Below, one piece after another: positions 8,600 to 16,459 of a DNA stretch of 64,000 nt. The notes beneath the pieces were generated by a model. It saw only the letters and a program-made list of their open reading frames with translations, had not been told where the DNA came from and searched no databases. Position numbers and translations under genes: made by a program. Source of the stretch: Caproicibacter fermentans (GTDB lineage Bacteria; Bacillota; Clostridia; Oscillospirales; Acutalibacteraceae). Each line of letters begins with the position of its first letter. Within the stretch, counting starts at the first letter, position 1. Where the stretch lies: assembly GCF_009746625.1 (NCBI RefSeq), contig NZ_VWXL01000100.1:124001-188000 (forward strand), in the 5' to 3' direction.

Positions 8600-8650
8600 A
8601 TTATAATCGATCGTCCGGGGAAAAGCAAGGACTTTACGAACAAATGTTTA
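8600..8650 (-). promoter_or_regulatory. recA promoter with LexA/DinR-like SOS box
   Basis: Minus strand: -35 TTGCTT (plus 8623-8628), 17-nt spacer, -10 TATAAT (plus 8600-8605). Nine bases upstream of the -35, plus 8637-8650 reads CGAACAAATGTTTA, matching the Gram-positive SOS box CGAACRNRYGTTYC at 13 of 14 positions. The box overlaps the prmC stop codon at 8648-8650. LexA control is inferred from this match and from known recA regulation. Confidence 0.75.
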
Positions 8651-9502
8651 TCTCGCTTTTCTTGCGGAAACGACCCGGTCAATGTTGTTAAAATCCTTGT
8701 AAAAGCGGATTTCGGAGAGACCGGCATCCGCAAAGAGGGCGGCAACCCGCCGTGCCTGATCCTCTCCGCACTCCACGCACAGAACGCCGCCCGGCCTTAG
8801 CCGGGGCGCCCAGATTTTCGCGATCGCGCGGTAGAAGTCAAGGCCGTCCTCACCGCCGTCCAGCGCTTCGCGCGGTTCCCGCCGGACCTCCGGCTGAAGG
8901 CCGGGCAGCTCCTCCGCACGGACATAGGGCGGGTTGGAAACGATGCAGTCCAGGTCCCGGAACCGCTCCGCGGAAGCGGGATTCAAAACATCGAGGCGAA
9001 CGGCCCGAATATTCGAAAGCCCTTGCCGCTCCAGATTGAGGTTCAAATAATGAAACGCGGGCTCCAGCCATTCCGCCGCGCCGACCTTCGCGCCGGGGAA
9101 TCGCGCCGCGAGCGTGAGCGCCACCGCCCCCGTGCCGGAGCACAGATCAAGAATTTCCGGTTCGGAGGAGTCCTCAAGCAGTTCCGCGGCGGTGCCGACC
9201 AAAAGTTCCGTCTCCTCACGGGGAATCAGCACGCCCTCCCCAACCAGCAGGTTCCTCCCGCAGAACGGCCACTCCCCCAAAATATACTGAAGCGGCCGCC
9301 CGTTGATGCGTTCGCGCAGAAATCCCCGGAGCTGTTCCGTTTTGACGGGGTCGGCCGCCTGAGCCGAGCGGAGAATCCGTTCCTGCCGGTCCAGCCCGAA
9401 CGCTTTTTGAAACAGGCATCCGGCTTCAAAATCCGGGCCGTCGATCCCCGCGTCGAACAGAGCGCGCCGCCCCTCCCGGTAAACCTCGCCGACCGTGCTC
9501 AT
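8648..9502 (-). CDS. prmC: Peptide chain release factor N5-glutamine methyltransferase
   Basis: 284 residues. A SAM-dependent enzyme methylating the Gln of the GGQ motif in release factors RF1 and RF2. The SAM-binding motif I is ILDLCSGTGAVALTLA and the substrate-glutamine motif is SNPPY (IVSNPPYVRAEEL). The N-terminal helical domain (LREFL-like, GRPLQYILGEWPFCGRNLLVGEGVLIPREETELLV) is typical. Its start overlaps the DUF1385 gene by 4 bp, so the two are co-translated neighbours, as in many Clostridia. Confidence 0.95.
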   Translation of the reverse strand: MSTVGEVYREGRRALFDAGIDGPDFEAGCLFQKAFGLDRQERILRSAQAADPVKTEQLRGFLRERINGRPLQYILGEWPFCGRNLLVGEGVLIPREETELLVGTAAELLEDSSEPEILDLCSGTGAVALTLAARFPGAKVGAAEWLEPAFHYLNLNLERQGLSNIRAVRLDVLNPASAERFRDLDCIVSNPPYVRAEELPGLQPEVRREPREALDGGEDGLDFYRAIAKIWAPRLRPGGVLCVECGEDQARRVAALFADAGLSEIRFYKDFNNIDRVVSARKAR

Positions 9503-10467
9503 GAATCGCTTTTCAGCGCGATTTTGTCCTCTCCGTTTTCGGGAATGACTTCCTTCATCGCGGCAATCGCGGCTTCCATCATTGAGTCGTCCGGCTCCTT
9601 GGTCGTGATGCGCTGTACCCAGAGCCCGGGCGCCGCGATGATCCTCGTCAGCATGTTTTCGTTTCTGCCGCAGTAACGAATCAGTTCATACCCGATGCCC
9701 ATGACCAGCGGAATGCACAGGATTTTGACCGCTGTGCGGAGCAGCGGATTGGAAAACGGGATGAACAGGCCGATGAAAATGCCGACCAGCAGCATCAGCA
9801 CCAGAAAGCTTGTGCCGCAGCGCGGGTGGAACCGGCGGTGCCGCCGCACATTTTCCACGGTGAGCTCCTCGCCGCTTTCATAGCAGAAAATCGTTTTATG
9901 CTCCGCTCCGTGGTACTGGAACAGGCGGCGGATGTCCTTCATCTGCGAAATCGCCGTCATGTACGCGAGAAGGATCACCATTCTCATCAACCCTTCCACA
10001 GGCGAGCGCCAAACGGCAAAGTCCGGCCCTGCTGCCCCCGGAATCAGGTTGAAAAGCCAGGTGGGCAGAATGTAAAACAGCGCGATAGCCAGCAGGATGC
10101 CGAAAACGGTCCCGATGGTCATCACGATATTTGTGATCTGGTCGCCGAACTTGTCGTTCAGCCATTTGTCGAACTTGGATTCCTCCCCCTCTTCCACCTC
10201 CTCCATGCCGGAAATTTCGGCGGAGCGGGACAGGGCGCGGTATCCGACCGCAATGGAATCCACAAAGGCGGCCACGCCGCGAAGAAAGGGCAGTTTTAAA
10301 AGCGGATGACGGGTGCGCGGATCTTTCGCCGGCAGCTCTTCCAGCGTGATTTCACCGTCCGGCTGACGCACGGCAAGGACCGTTTTTTTCGGGCCTCGCA
10401 TCATGATTCCCTCGATCAGGGCCTGTCCCCCGATGGATGTAATGCACTTGATCTTCTCTCTGGGCAT
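9499..10467 (-). CDS. DUF1385 (YqhQ-like) membrane protein
   Basis: 322 residues. It opens with the family signature GGQALIEGIMMRGPK, has about four predicted membrane segments (around residues 110-135, 150-175, 215-240, 240-260), and an ATPase-free conserved YHGAEHKTIFCYESGE block followed by HPRCGTSFL. DUF1385 proteins are widespread in Firmicutes and commonly sit next to prmC/prfA; no biochemical function is assigned with confidence. The conserved His/Cys residues (YHGAEH, HPRCG) hint at metal or haem chemistry, but that is a guess. Confidence 0.85.
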   Translation of the reverse strand: MPREKIKCITSIGGQALIEGIMMRGPKKTVLAVRQPDGEITLEELPAKDPRTRHPLLKLPFLRGVAAFVDSIAVGYRALSRSAEISGMEEVEEGEESKFDKWLNDKFGDQITNIVMTIGTVFGILLAIALFYILPTWLFNLIPGAAGPDFAVWRSPVEGLMRMVILLAYMTAISQMKDIRRLFQYHGAEHKTIFCYESGEELTVENVRRHRRFHPRCGTSFLVLMLLVGIFIGLFIPFSNPLLRTAVKILCIPLVMGIGYELIRYCGRNENMLTRIIAAPGLWVQRITTKEPDDSMMEAAIAAMKEVIPENGEDKIALKSDS

Positions 10468-10494
10468 AAACTCCTGGTTTCCTTTCTAAGTAAG

Positions 10495-11928
10495 TTATGT
10501 CTCCTGCAGTTCGTTTTCCAGTTTATCATAGGTGGGAATTCTGATGGTTACCGCCGTGCCGATGTTTTCATGGCTTTCAACTTCAAGGCTGCCGGAATGC
10601 AGATTCATAATTTCATCCGCGAGCGCGAGGCCGATGCCCGACCCGCGCACGGTCTGGTTTGCCTTGTAGAATTTCTTTTTCACGTTCGGAAGATGCTCCG
10701 CAGGGATTCCGCAGCCGTTGTCGCTGATGACGACGCGGATGAAGCCGTCCTCCTCGTCGGCGGTCACGCTGATGGTGCCGCCCTCGCTGGTATATTTCAG
10801 CGCGTTGTCCAGAACATTGACGAACACCTGGCGCAGCCGGTTGATGTCGCCCAGCACGGGGGAAAGCATTTCCGGCTCTTCATACAAAAGGAATTTACGC
10901 TCCGACGAAGCTCGCTCACTGAACATATAGACGGCTTCGCCCAGCTCCGCCAGAAGATCGATTTTGTCCATGGTCAGCGTCATGCGGCCGCTCTGCATAC
11001 GGGAAAAATCCAGCAGCTCCTCCACGATTCCGGAAAGGCGCTCCGACTCGCGCACAATGATGCTCATGCCCCGGCTGAACGTCTGCCGGTCGGTGTCCCC
11101 TGCCTGAATCGTCTCCGCCCAGCCCTTGATGGCGGTCAGCGGCGTTCGCAGCTCATGGGAAACCGAGGAGATAAAGTCGTTTTTCATCTTTTCGCTCTGG
11201 CCCAGTTCGTCCGCCATGTCGTTGATGGTGTCGCAGAGCCTGCCGATCTCATCGTCGTTCGTTTTCCGGATGCGGGCCTTGAAATCGCCCTGCGCGATCA
11301 GCCTCGCGGTCGCGCCGATCCGCTTGATCGGAACGATAATCGACCGCATGAAATAATAGCTGGACAGAATGACAAACAGCAGGATCAGCAGGCCCGCGAT
11401 CATCAGCGCGCCCACCACGATGAAGATCTGCCGGTCCGCATCCTCAAGGGAAACGACATACCGGATGGCCCCGACCGTATTGCCCAGATTACTGCGCATC
11501 ACGCGGGTAACCGCCATGACCTTTTCCCCGCTGGAAAGGCGGCCCGTCCAGGTACCGTAACCGCCCGAGCTTTTCAGCGCGGCCTCATAATCCGGAATTT
11601 CCTGGTCCTCATCCGGCGCGAAGCCGATGGAAGTGCTCAGGATTTTTCCGGAGGAGCTGATGACCATCAGCTCCATGCTTTCCTTGTTCGGAAAATTTTC
11701 CACATAGCTGCGCGCCGCGGTGGAAAATTCCGTGGGGGATTCCCTGCCGTAGCTGGAAAACATATTCGTCAGCTCATCGCTCCGGCCGTTCAAGGCGGAG
11801 CGGATTCCGTTGTAGACATAACCCTGAATCACCGCGGAAAGGGTTGCGATCAGCGTCACCACGATCAGCAGAATCACCCCAAGGCTGTTTAACAGCCAGC
11901 GCTTTGTGATGCTGCTTTTCTGGATCAT
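10495..11928 (-). CDS. Sensor histidine kinase (HAMP, HisKA, HATPase_c)
   Basis: 477 residues. N-terminal TM helix (about 13-35), an extracytoplasmic sensor domain of roughly 135 residues, a second TM helix (about 170-195), a HAMP linker, the H box SSVSHELRTPLTAIKGW with phospho-acceptor His, and the N, G1 and G2 boxes (NVLDNALKYT, ISDNGCGIP, GSGIGLALADEI). Lies 47 bp downstream of the response regulator gene, its evident partner. The sensor-domain ligand cannot be read from sequence. A lipoprotein encoded first in the operon is a possible accessory. Confidence 0.95.
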   Translation of the reverse strand: MIQKSSITKRWLLNSLGVILLIVVTLIATLSAVIQGYVYNGIRSALNGRSDELTNMFSSYGRESPTEFSTAARSYVENFPNKESMELMVISSSGKILSTSIGFAPDEDQEIPDYEAALKSSGGYGTWTGRLSSGEKVMAVTRVMRSNLGNTVGAIRYVVSLEDADRQIFIVVGALMIAGLLILLFVILSSYYFMRSIIVPIKRIGATARLIAQGDFKARIRKTNDDEIGRLCDTINDMADELGQSEKMKNDFISSVSHELRTPLTAIKGWAETIQAGDTDRQTFSRGMSIIVRESERLSGIVEELLDFSRMQSGRMTLTMDKIDLLAELGEAVYMFSERASSERKFLLYEEPEMLSPVLGDINRLRQVFVNVLDNALKYTSEGGTISVTADEEDGFIRVVISDNGCGIPAEHLPNVKKKFYKANQTVRGSGIGLALADEIMNLHSGSLEVESHENIGTAVTIRIPTYDKLENELQET

Positions 11929-11975
11929 GCCGGTCCCTCCTTTCTCCGCGGATCAATTCCCGATTGATGGCGGGC

Positions 11976-12686
11976 TCAGCCCGCCCCTTCCCATTTATAC
12001 CCAAGCCCCCAAACCGTAATGATATGCCTGGGGTTGGACGGTTCGTCCTCCACCTTCATTCTCAGCCTGCGGATGTTCACGTCCACGATTTTTTCCTCCC
12101 CGTAGTACGCGTCTCCCCAGACATGCTTTAAAATGTCCGTGCGGTCCAGCGCGGTGCCGGGATTGCTGAAGAAATACTCCATGATCTGAAACTCCACCTG
12201 CGTCAGCTCCACGGGCGTTCCCCGCCGCAGAAGCGTGCGGTTGCGCAGGCTGAGCACAAATTCGCCGGAGCGGATTTCATCGCGCAGACCGCCGCTGCTC
12301 CTTGACTGCTCCAGCGCGACGCGCCGGTAAACCGCGTCCACCCGCGCAACCAGCTCGCTGGGGGAAAAGGGCTTTGTCACATAATCGTCCGCCCCCATCA
12401 TCAACCCGCTGACCTTATCCATTTCCTGCGTTTTGGCCGTCAGCATGATAATGCCGATCGAACCGCTCCTGCGGCGGAGCTCCTTGCAGACCGCAAGTCC
12501 GTCAAACTGCCCCGGCATCATAATGTCCAGAACCGCAATGTCGATTTCATTCCCTTCCCGATCGTAGATCTGAAGGGCCTCCTCGCCGTTGGCCGCCTCG
12601 CGTGTCTCATAACCGGCGCGCTTTAGGTTAATCACGACAAATTCGCGGATCGCCTGCTCGTCTTCCGCCACCAGTATCGTTTTCAT
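11976..12686 (-). CDS. OmpR/PhoB-family response regulator
   Basis: 236 residues: receiver domain with acidic pocket (VAEDE), phospho-acceptor Asp in IAVLDIMMPG, and the conserved Thr (MLTAKTQ) and Lys (VTKPFSPSEL); then a winged-helix DNA-binding domain (TQVEFQIMEYFFSNPG ... VWGDAYYGEEKIVDVNIRRLRMKVE). Transcribed just before the histidine kinase and 21 bp after the FG-GAP lipoprotein gene, so the three form one operon. Confidence 0.95.
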   Translation of the reverse strand: MKTILVAEDEQAIREFVVINLKRAGYETREAANGEEALQIYDREGNEIDIAVLDIMMPGQFDGLAVCKELRRRSGSIGIIMLTAKTQEMDKVSGLMMGADDYVTKPFSPSELVARVDAVYRRVALEQSRSSGGLRDEIRSGEFVLSLRNRTLLRRGTPVELTQVEFQIMEYFFSNPGTALDRTDILKHVWGDAYYGEEKIVDVNIRRLRMKVEDEPSNPRHIITVWGLGYKWEGAG

Positions 12687-12707
12687 TGGGTCTTCCTCCC
12701 GACCTAA

Positions 12708-14057
12708 TTAATCTTTTGAAATCACCTGAAACGCTTCCAGGACTTCACTTTTGGTCATGGAAAGCGGGTTGTCCGGCGAAGGCAGGCTTGCCGCGAAAAC
12801 CGAATTGTCGCTTTCCAACAGTTCAAAATAATTTTTGGTGCCCTCCCCCTGCTCCCACTCCTTGCGCGTGAAGGTCTGAATGGTCAGCAGCGGCGAACCG
12901 GTAAACCCGGCCTTGTTTTTCTGCGTCGTCAGCCATTCGTAAACCGTCACCGTACGGGAGCTCGGATCCAGCTTTGCAGTCGTCTTTCCCCGCCACATAT
13001 CGGGAATCGAAAACCAGTATCCGTCCGAATAGTTGATGAACATGCTCATCACGCGGAACAGGGTGCTGGTATCCGTGTCATAGCGGAACCAGCTGGTCAG
13101 ATAGGCCGAATCGTCGGAGGTTTTTCCGCTGTAGCCCGGCATCAGGGTTACCATTGGAACTTCGATGATCCGGTCGCCGTTGATATCCTTGCTGACGACG
13201 GAAGTATTCCGTTCGGTGCTTTTGGCGGTCTTTGTTTTCGGGTCGTAAAACGGCGAGCGGAGCGTCCCCGTTTTTTTATCCCAGTAAAGAAGCTCCGTCA
13301 CCATGGTGTCCGCCGATTTGATTCCGTCGAGGACAATGCCGACCTGCTTCGCATTAATCAGCCCCGTCAGGACGGACACATACTTGGTGGCCCCGGAGTC
13401 CAGCGGAGCCGAACCCATCTGTTCAATCGACCCGTCCTTGACGCGCAGCAGCTGCGCGGAGGCCGGCTGATCGCCGACCGATACGCTCGCGGTAAAGACT
13501 TCATCGCGCCCGTCCCCGTCAAAGTCCATCACCGCCATTTCGGTATAGCTCTGGCTGAGCTTCAGCTCCTGCATCTGGTCGTTTTTGTTGTAGTAAACAC
13601 AGATGTCCCCCGTGTTGTTCAGGCTGCTGCCCCAGCCGACGACCACCTCGTCCTTTCCGTCGCCGTCCAGGTCGCCGAAGCAGACCCGGTCCACCTTGGA
13701 GGCCGGATTGTTAAAGGTACCCATGCTTTCCCATGTTCCGTTGGTTCTGCGCATGAACATAATGTTGATTCCGGCCGTGTCGTCTCCCTTTTGATAAAAG
13801 GCGATCGCCTCGTCATTCCTGTTTCCGTAAATATCGTGCTTGATAATCGCGGAGCGGTAGTCCCCCGCGGAGGGATATTTCAGCGTCATTTTTCCGCCGG
13901 CCGTGCTTTCCAGCAGATTCTGAATGTCCGCCTCGTTTTCACCGGTCGGCTTCGGCGCGTGCATCAGCGACTGGGCGTCCAGCCCGACGAAGGAACAGCC
14001 GGACAAAGAGGCGAGCATCAAAAACAGAGCCGTTAAAACGGCGGCTTTCCACTTCAT
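12708..14057 (-). CDS. Exported FG-GAP/VCBS-repeat lipoprotein
   Basis: 449 residues from an ATG at 14057 preceded by GGGAGG; the open frame extends further upstream but without signals. It has a lipoprotein signal peptide ending LASLSGC, so it is likely anchored outside the membrane. Calcium-binding-type repeats of the FG-GAP/VCBS kind are visible (DLDGDGKDEVVVGWG, DFDGDGRDEVFTASV, DINGDRIIEVP), suggesting a beta-propeller. Together with the downstream response regulator and kinase it makes a three-gene unit. A role as sensor partner or cell-surface substrate binder is inference; no enzyme motif was seen. Confidence 0.8.
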   Translation of the reverse strand: MKWKAAVLTALFLMLASLSGCSFVGLDAQSLMHAPKPTGENEADIQNLLESTAGGKMTLKYPSAGDYRSAIIKHDIYGNRNDEAIAFYQKGDDTAGINIMFMRRTNGTWESMGTFNNPASKVDRVCFGDLDGDGKDEVVVGWGSSLNNTGDICVYYNKNDQMQELKLSQSYTEMAVMDFDGDGRDEVFTASVSVGDQPASAQLLRVKDGSIEQMGSAPLDSGATKYVSVLTGLINAKQVGIVLDGIKSADTMVTELLYWDKKTGTLRSPFYDPKTKTAKSTERNTSVVSKDINGDRIIEVPMVTLMPGYSGKTSDDSAYLTSWFRYDTDTSTLFRVMSMFINYSDGYWFSIPDMWRGKTTAKLDPSSRTVTVYEWLTTQKNKAGFTGSPLLTIQTFTRKEWEQGEGTKNYFELLESDNSVFAASLPSPDNPLSMTKSEVLEAFQVISKD

Positions 14058-14261
14058 GCGGCAATTTCCTCCCTTCCGGCATGAATTGAATTTATTATAA
14101 CATAATTCATAGTAAAAAACAGTATCAAAACTGTAAACAGACACACCCCGCCCAAGGCGCGCCAAATACGGACGGCATTTAAAATATACGCCGCCAAGCA
14201 GCTGTGCGTCACCTGCCGAACCGCTATAAGAAAAGTAATCTTTTAGGAGCTGAAAAGCTGA

Positions 14262-14308
14262 AAACACCCCCTGCAATCCGGTCATCCGGAGATGCAAGAG
14301 GTGTTTGT
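14262..14308 (-). terminator. Intrinsic terminator downstream of the exported-protein gene
   Basis: The minus strand reads AAACACCTCTTGCAT..CCGG and its near complement CCGG.ATTGCAGGGGGTGTTT, then TTCAGC. This strong stem lies 19 bp beyond the stop of the exported-protein gene ending at 14327 and closes the PadR-led operon. Confidence 0.75.
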
Positions 14309-14326
14309 TTCTATATGTGTTTTCCC

Positions 14327-14812
14327 TTAAGAAATTGTGCCGGAGGGCGAGCAGGTTAAAGAAATGTCAACATCTACCGTTTGAATCGGAATCACGCCGG
14401 ACCACTGTGTCAATGTCGAAGAAAGACTTGCAGTGTCCTTATACGCTTTAAGAGATTCGCTGCCATACGACCAGCCGCTTACCGTGGAATGGCTTGCGCT
14501 TTTGCTTATGACCCATGCGGAAGAACCGTCGTAACCAAAGCTTGCCTGTAAAGTGACGGTAGCTACGGTCGATCCGTTTGCCTTGTAGGTCTTTGTCCGG
14601 GTAGCGCTTCGCGTGGAAAAGGTAACCAGTGCTGCGGTCGCCGAATTGAATATCGTAGTTTTCGTCTCTACGGTAAAACCGTTCCCCAAATTCTCCGTCG
14701 TCACAGAAGTGGATTGGGCCTTCTGAGAAATGATGGTTTCCTAAGCGTAACTTGGAACAGAAACGCAAAGTGCCAATGCGACGACCAGGGCCCAAGAAAA
14801 TAGCTTTTTCAT
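14327..14812 (-). pseudogene. Small exported protein with in-frame amber codon at the signal-peptide end
   Basis: From an ATG at 14812 with a good GGAGG site, the frame encodes a complete signal peptide (MKKLFSWALVVALALCVSVP, then SYA), then a TAG at plus 14741-14743. It continues uninterrupted for 138 more codons (ETIISQKAQSTSVTTENLGNG ... CSPSGTIS) to the stop. The body is Ser/Thr-rich and looks like small secreted clostridial proteins of unknown function. A single transition from a glutamine CAG would explain the stop. It is either a fresh nonsense mutation, a sequencing error or stop-codon readthrough. Translation could also restart at GTG 14704, but that product would lack the signal peptide. 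Last gene of a PadR-HAAS-exported protein operon. Confidence 0.75.
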
Positions 14813-14828
14813 ACTCAAGACCTCCGTT

Positions 14829-15251
14829 TTAATTTTTTGAGGACGCAGCCATAGATGACGGTGCGTCAGTTTCCTGTCTGATGATCGTAACGGTTCCTTC
14901 TGAAATCACAGTCGCGCGTCTGACCCAGCTTATGTAAACAATAACGCCAACAAGAACGATAATGGCCAGCGTGAGCAATGCAACAGCCAAACGTCTTTGT
15001 CTTCGCCGAACTTTACGAAATCTTTCAACTTCTGTTTTATCCGGAAGCGTATTCAGAAATGTTTCCGCCAATTCTTCGGGCCTGCCTACATTTATGACGA
15101 TATCATCAAAAGTTGCATCCGGCTGATTTTCCAAAAAATCGGCAACAAGGCGGCGTGCCTCCGCCATGAAATCAGTCTGCGACTTTCTGGAACAGAACAG
15201 ATGCTTCCGAATTCCCTTATAGTAGTGTTTCAAATCGTCTTCCAGACTCAT
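14829..15251 (-). CDS. HAAS/DUF1700-like single-pass membrane protein
   Basis: 140 residues. The N-terminal helical region (DDLKHYYKGIRKHL ... EARRLVADFLEN ... DIVINVGRPEELAETFLN) resembles the HAAS signalling domain that accompanies PadR regulators. Next come a basic stretch (KVRRRQRRLA), one transmembrane helix (about 88-110) and a short external tail. The start overlaps the PadR stop by 4 bp, the usual PadR-HAAS pairing. Such proteins are thought to work with the PadR regulator in envelope-related control; the specific role here is unknown. Confidence 0.75.
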   Translation of the reverse strand: MSLEDDLKHYYKGIRKHLFCSRKSQTDFMAEARRLVADFLENQPDATFDDIVINVGRPEELAETFLNTLPDKTEVERFRKVRRRQRRLAVALLTLAIIVLVGVIVYISWVRRATVISEGTVTIIRQETDAPSSMAASSKN

Positions 15252-15652
15252 ACCTTATCTTCCTCCCCACGGAAAAGAGTCCCGTCCTGCGACAATATTT
15301 TGTCGACGACTTTCGTGACCGTCCGGTATTCCTCGATGATTTTCTCCAGATAGCTTTGTCCTTCTTCTGTAATAGAAAAATAGATTCGCATTCGGTTATC
15401 TTCCGAAAGGACCTTGTTAGATTCTGCGATATAGCCGAATTTCTCAAGCCGGTAAATCGCAATATAAAGCGTATTGAAAGTGAGAACTCCTTCGCTGAAT
15501 CGTTCCATTTCGCGCATCATTTCATAGGTATACATGGGCTTTTGGCGTAAAAGGAACAATACCAGCATTTCAGTGGTCGCTTTTTTCAGCGACTCTTTGA
15601 TTCCGGCAGGCGTGCCGCTTATTGAGGAAGAATCCCGTTTTTCTTTTGTCAA
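15248..15652 (-). CDS. PadR-family transcriptional regulator
   Basis: About 134 residues from a TTG at 15652, chosen because GGAGG sits 8 nt upstream; a TTG at 15667 would place the GGAGG inside the gene. The winged-helix domain is clear: EMLVLFLLRQKPMYTYEMMREM, then LTFNTLYIAIYRLEKFGYI and RIYFSITEEGQSYLEKII. PadR proteins usually repress their own operon in response to small ligands. A promoter lies at plus 15689-15717. Probably controls this operon itself. Confidence 0.88.
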   Translation of the reverse strand: MTKEKRDSSSISGTPAGIKESLKKATTEMLVLFLLRQKPMYTYEMMREMERFSEGVLTFNTLYIAIYRLEKFGYIAESNKVLSEDNRMRIYFSITEEGQSYLEKIIEEYRTVTKVVDKILSQDGTLFRGEEDKV

Positions 15653-15688
15653 CCGACCAACCTCCAAGGTCTAACTTGCTATGACATT

Positions 15689-15717
15689 ATCATATCATAA
15701 AATTATTCAAAAAACAA
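15689..15717 (-). promoter_or_regulatory. Promoter of the padR operon
   Basis: Minus strand: -35 TTGTTT (plus 15712-15717), 17-nt spacer, -10 TATGAT (plus 15689-15694). The surrounding AT-rich, partly symmetric ATATGATA sequence would suit PadR autoregulation, but no operator can be defined by eye. Confidence 0.6.
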
Positions 15718-15729
15718 ATATATTTATCA

Positions 15730-15758
15730 TTGACAATCATTAGAACAGATGATATGAT
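15730..15758 (+). promoter_or_regulatory. Consensus sigma-A promoter pointing into non-coding DNA
   Basis: -35 TTGACA (15730-15735), exactly 17-nt spacer, -10 TATGAT (15753-15758). No ORF of note begins downstream before the IS110 relic, which is on the opposite strand. It therefore drives a non-coding RNA, an orphaned leader, or the exported-protein genes 700 bp away. Confidence 0.75.
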
Positions 15759-15764
15759 GTTAAT

Positions 15765-15946
15765 GAAGAAAATTACAATCTATATCAATCGGGTGCAGAG
15801 AGGGTGAGTCCATTGGACCCTGTGACGGGGTGAAAAATTCCTCTTTTATGTTCCATCCATTCAGCGGCGAAATTATAACCGGGCTTTGAAAGTGGTCCTA
15901 AGCCTGCAAATAAAAAGTCAAGCCCTAGTTGAGAAAAAAACTGCAG
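15765..15946 (+). ncRNA. Candidate structured non-coding RNA or leader remnant
   Basis: About 180 bases downstream of a consensus promoter with no credible coding frame. Hand folding shows a compact hairpin AGGGTGAGTCCATTGGACCC (inner GTCC/GGAC stem) near 15802-15822. A second, larger stem pairs GGGCTT-TGA with TCAAGCCC (about 15882-15928). It resembles no riboswitch class I can recognise. It could be a small RNA, a leader whose gene was lost to the IS insertion, or part of the mobile element. Function unknown. Confidence 0.35.
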
Positions 15947-16174
15947 TTAAATGCAGGAAAGGCAAAAAGGCGGTGCCACAGGCTCATAATGCCGTCCAGT
16001 ATGCTCCAAGATCACGCGCGTTTCCCCCTCCAGACTTTGCAGTAAATTTGCCAACTTGCTGAGTTCGCTGGAGGTGTGGCGTACTTCATAGGGTTTTACC
16101 ACCAACTCTCCAAAAGGACGGATCACTGACACCATGCTTTTCCCTTTGGAAACATCAATTCCGACTGCTTTCAT
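15947..16174 (-). pseudogene. IS110-family transposase, N-terminal fragment
   Basis: 75 residues beginning MKAVGIDVSKGKSMVSV, the first DEDD/RuvC-like strand of IS110 transposases, and continuing to RVILEHTGRHYEPVA. There similarity to the family ends and an unrelated eight-residue tail leads to a stop. Intact IS110 transposases are about 300-430 residues, so the catalytic core after the second acidic motif and the serine-containing C-terminal domain are missing. This is a decayed element, not an active transposase. Confidence 0.85.
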
Positions 16175-16440
16175 AACCCACGCTCCTATTACAGATTTAC
16201 AATTGGCGAGCCATCCTTTCTCACTGCCGATTCTATCTGTTTGATGACACGAACGCGCCGGACGGCGGCTCTACCTGCACAAATCGAACGCTGCGAACAA
16301 GAGGATGGCTGACTGACTTACGTACGGACGCAAAGTCCTTGGAGGTATCCGTCAGACCCATTGCTCTCTTATTCTAACAGCTTAGGCAACGAGATGGAAA
16401 AAGACATGGCTGGATTACCATGTCTTCCACCAAATATATA
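15947..16440 (-). mobile_element. Remnant of an IS110-family insertion sequence with its 5' non-coding end
   Basis: Contains the truncated transposase start plus about 260 bp of upstream non-coding DNA (16175-16440). In the IS110 group the region upstream of the transposase encodes the bridge RNA that guides recombination. The sequence here has several short inverted repeats (for example GCCATCC near 16209 and its complement GGATGGC near 16303). It is preserved although the transposase is not. Outer boundaries are approximate; IS110 elements lack terminal repeats that would fix them. Confidence 0.5.
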
Positions 16441-16459
16441 GTAACAGGAGGTTTTTATA

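Noticed and set aside
10306-11892. 528-codon plus-strand frame opposite the histidine kinase
   Set aside because: Shadow frame produced by high-GC codon bias; the minus-strand histidine kinase has all catalytic motifs.
16175-16440. Search for a tRNA or CRISPR-like repeat in the AT-rich patch
   Set aside because: No cloverleaf with a TTCGA arm and no regularly spaced direct repeats; the short inverted repeats are better explained by the IS110 end.
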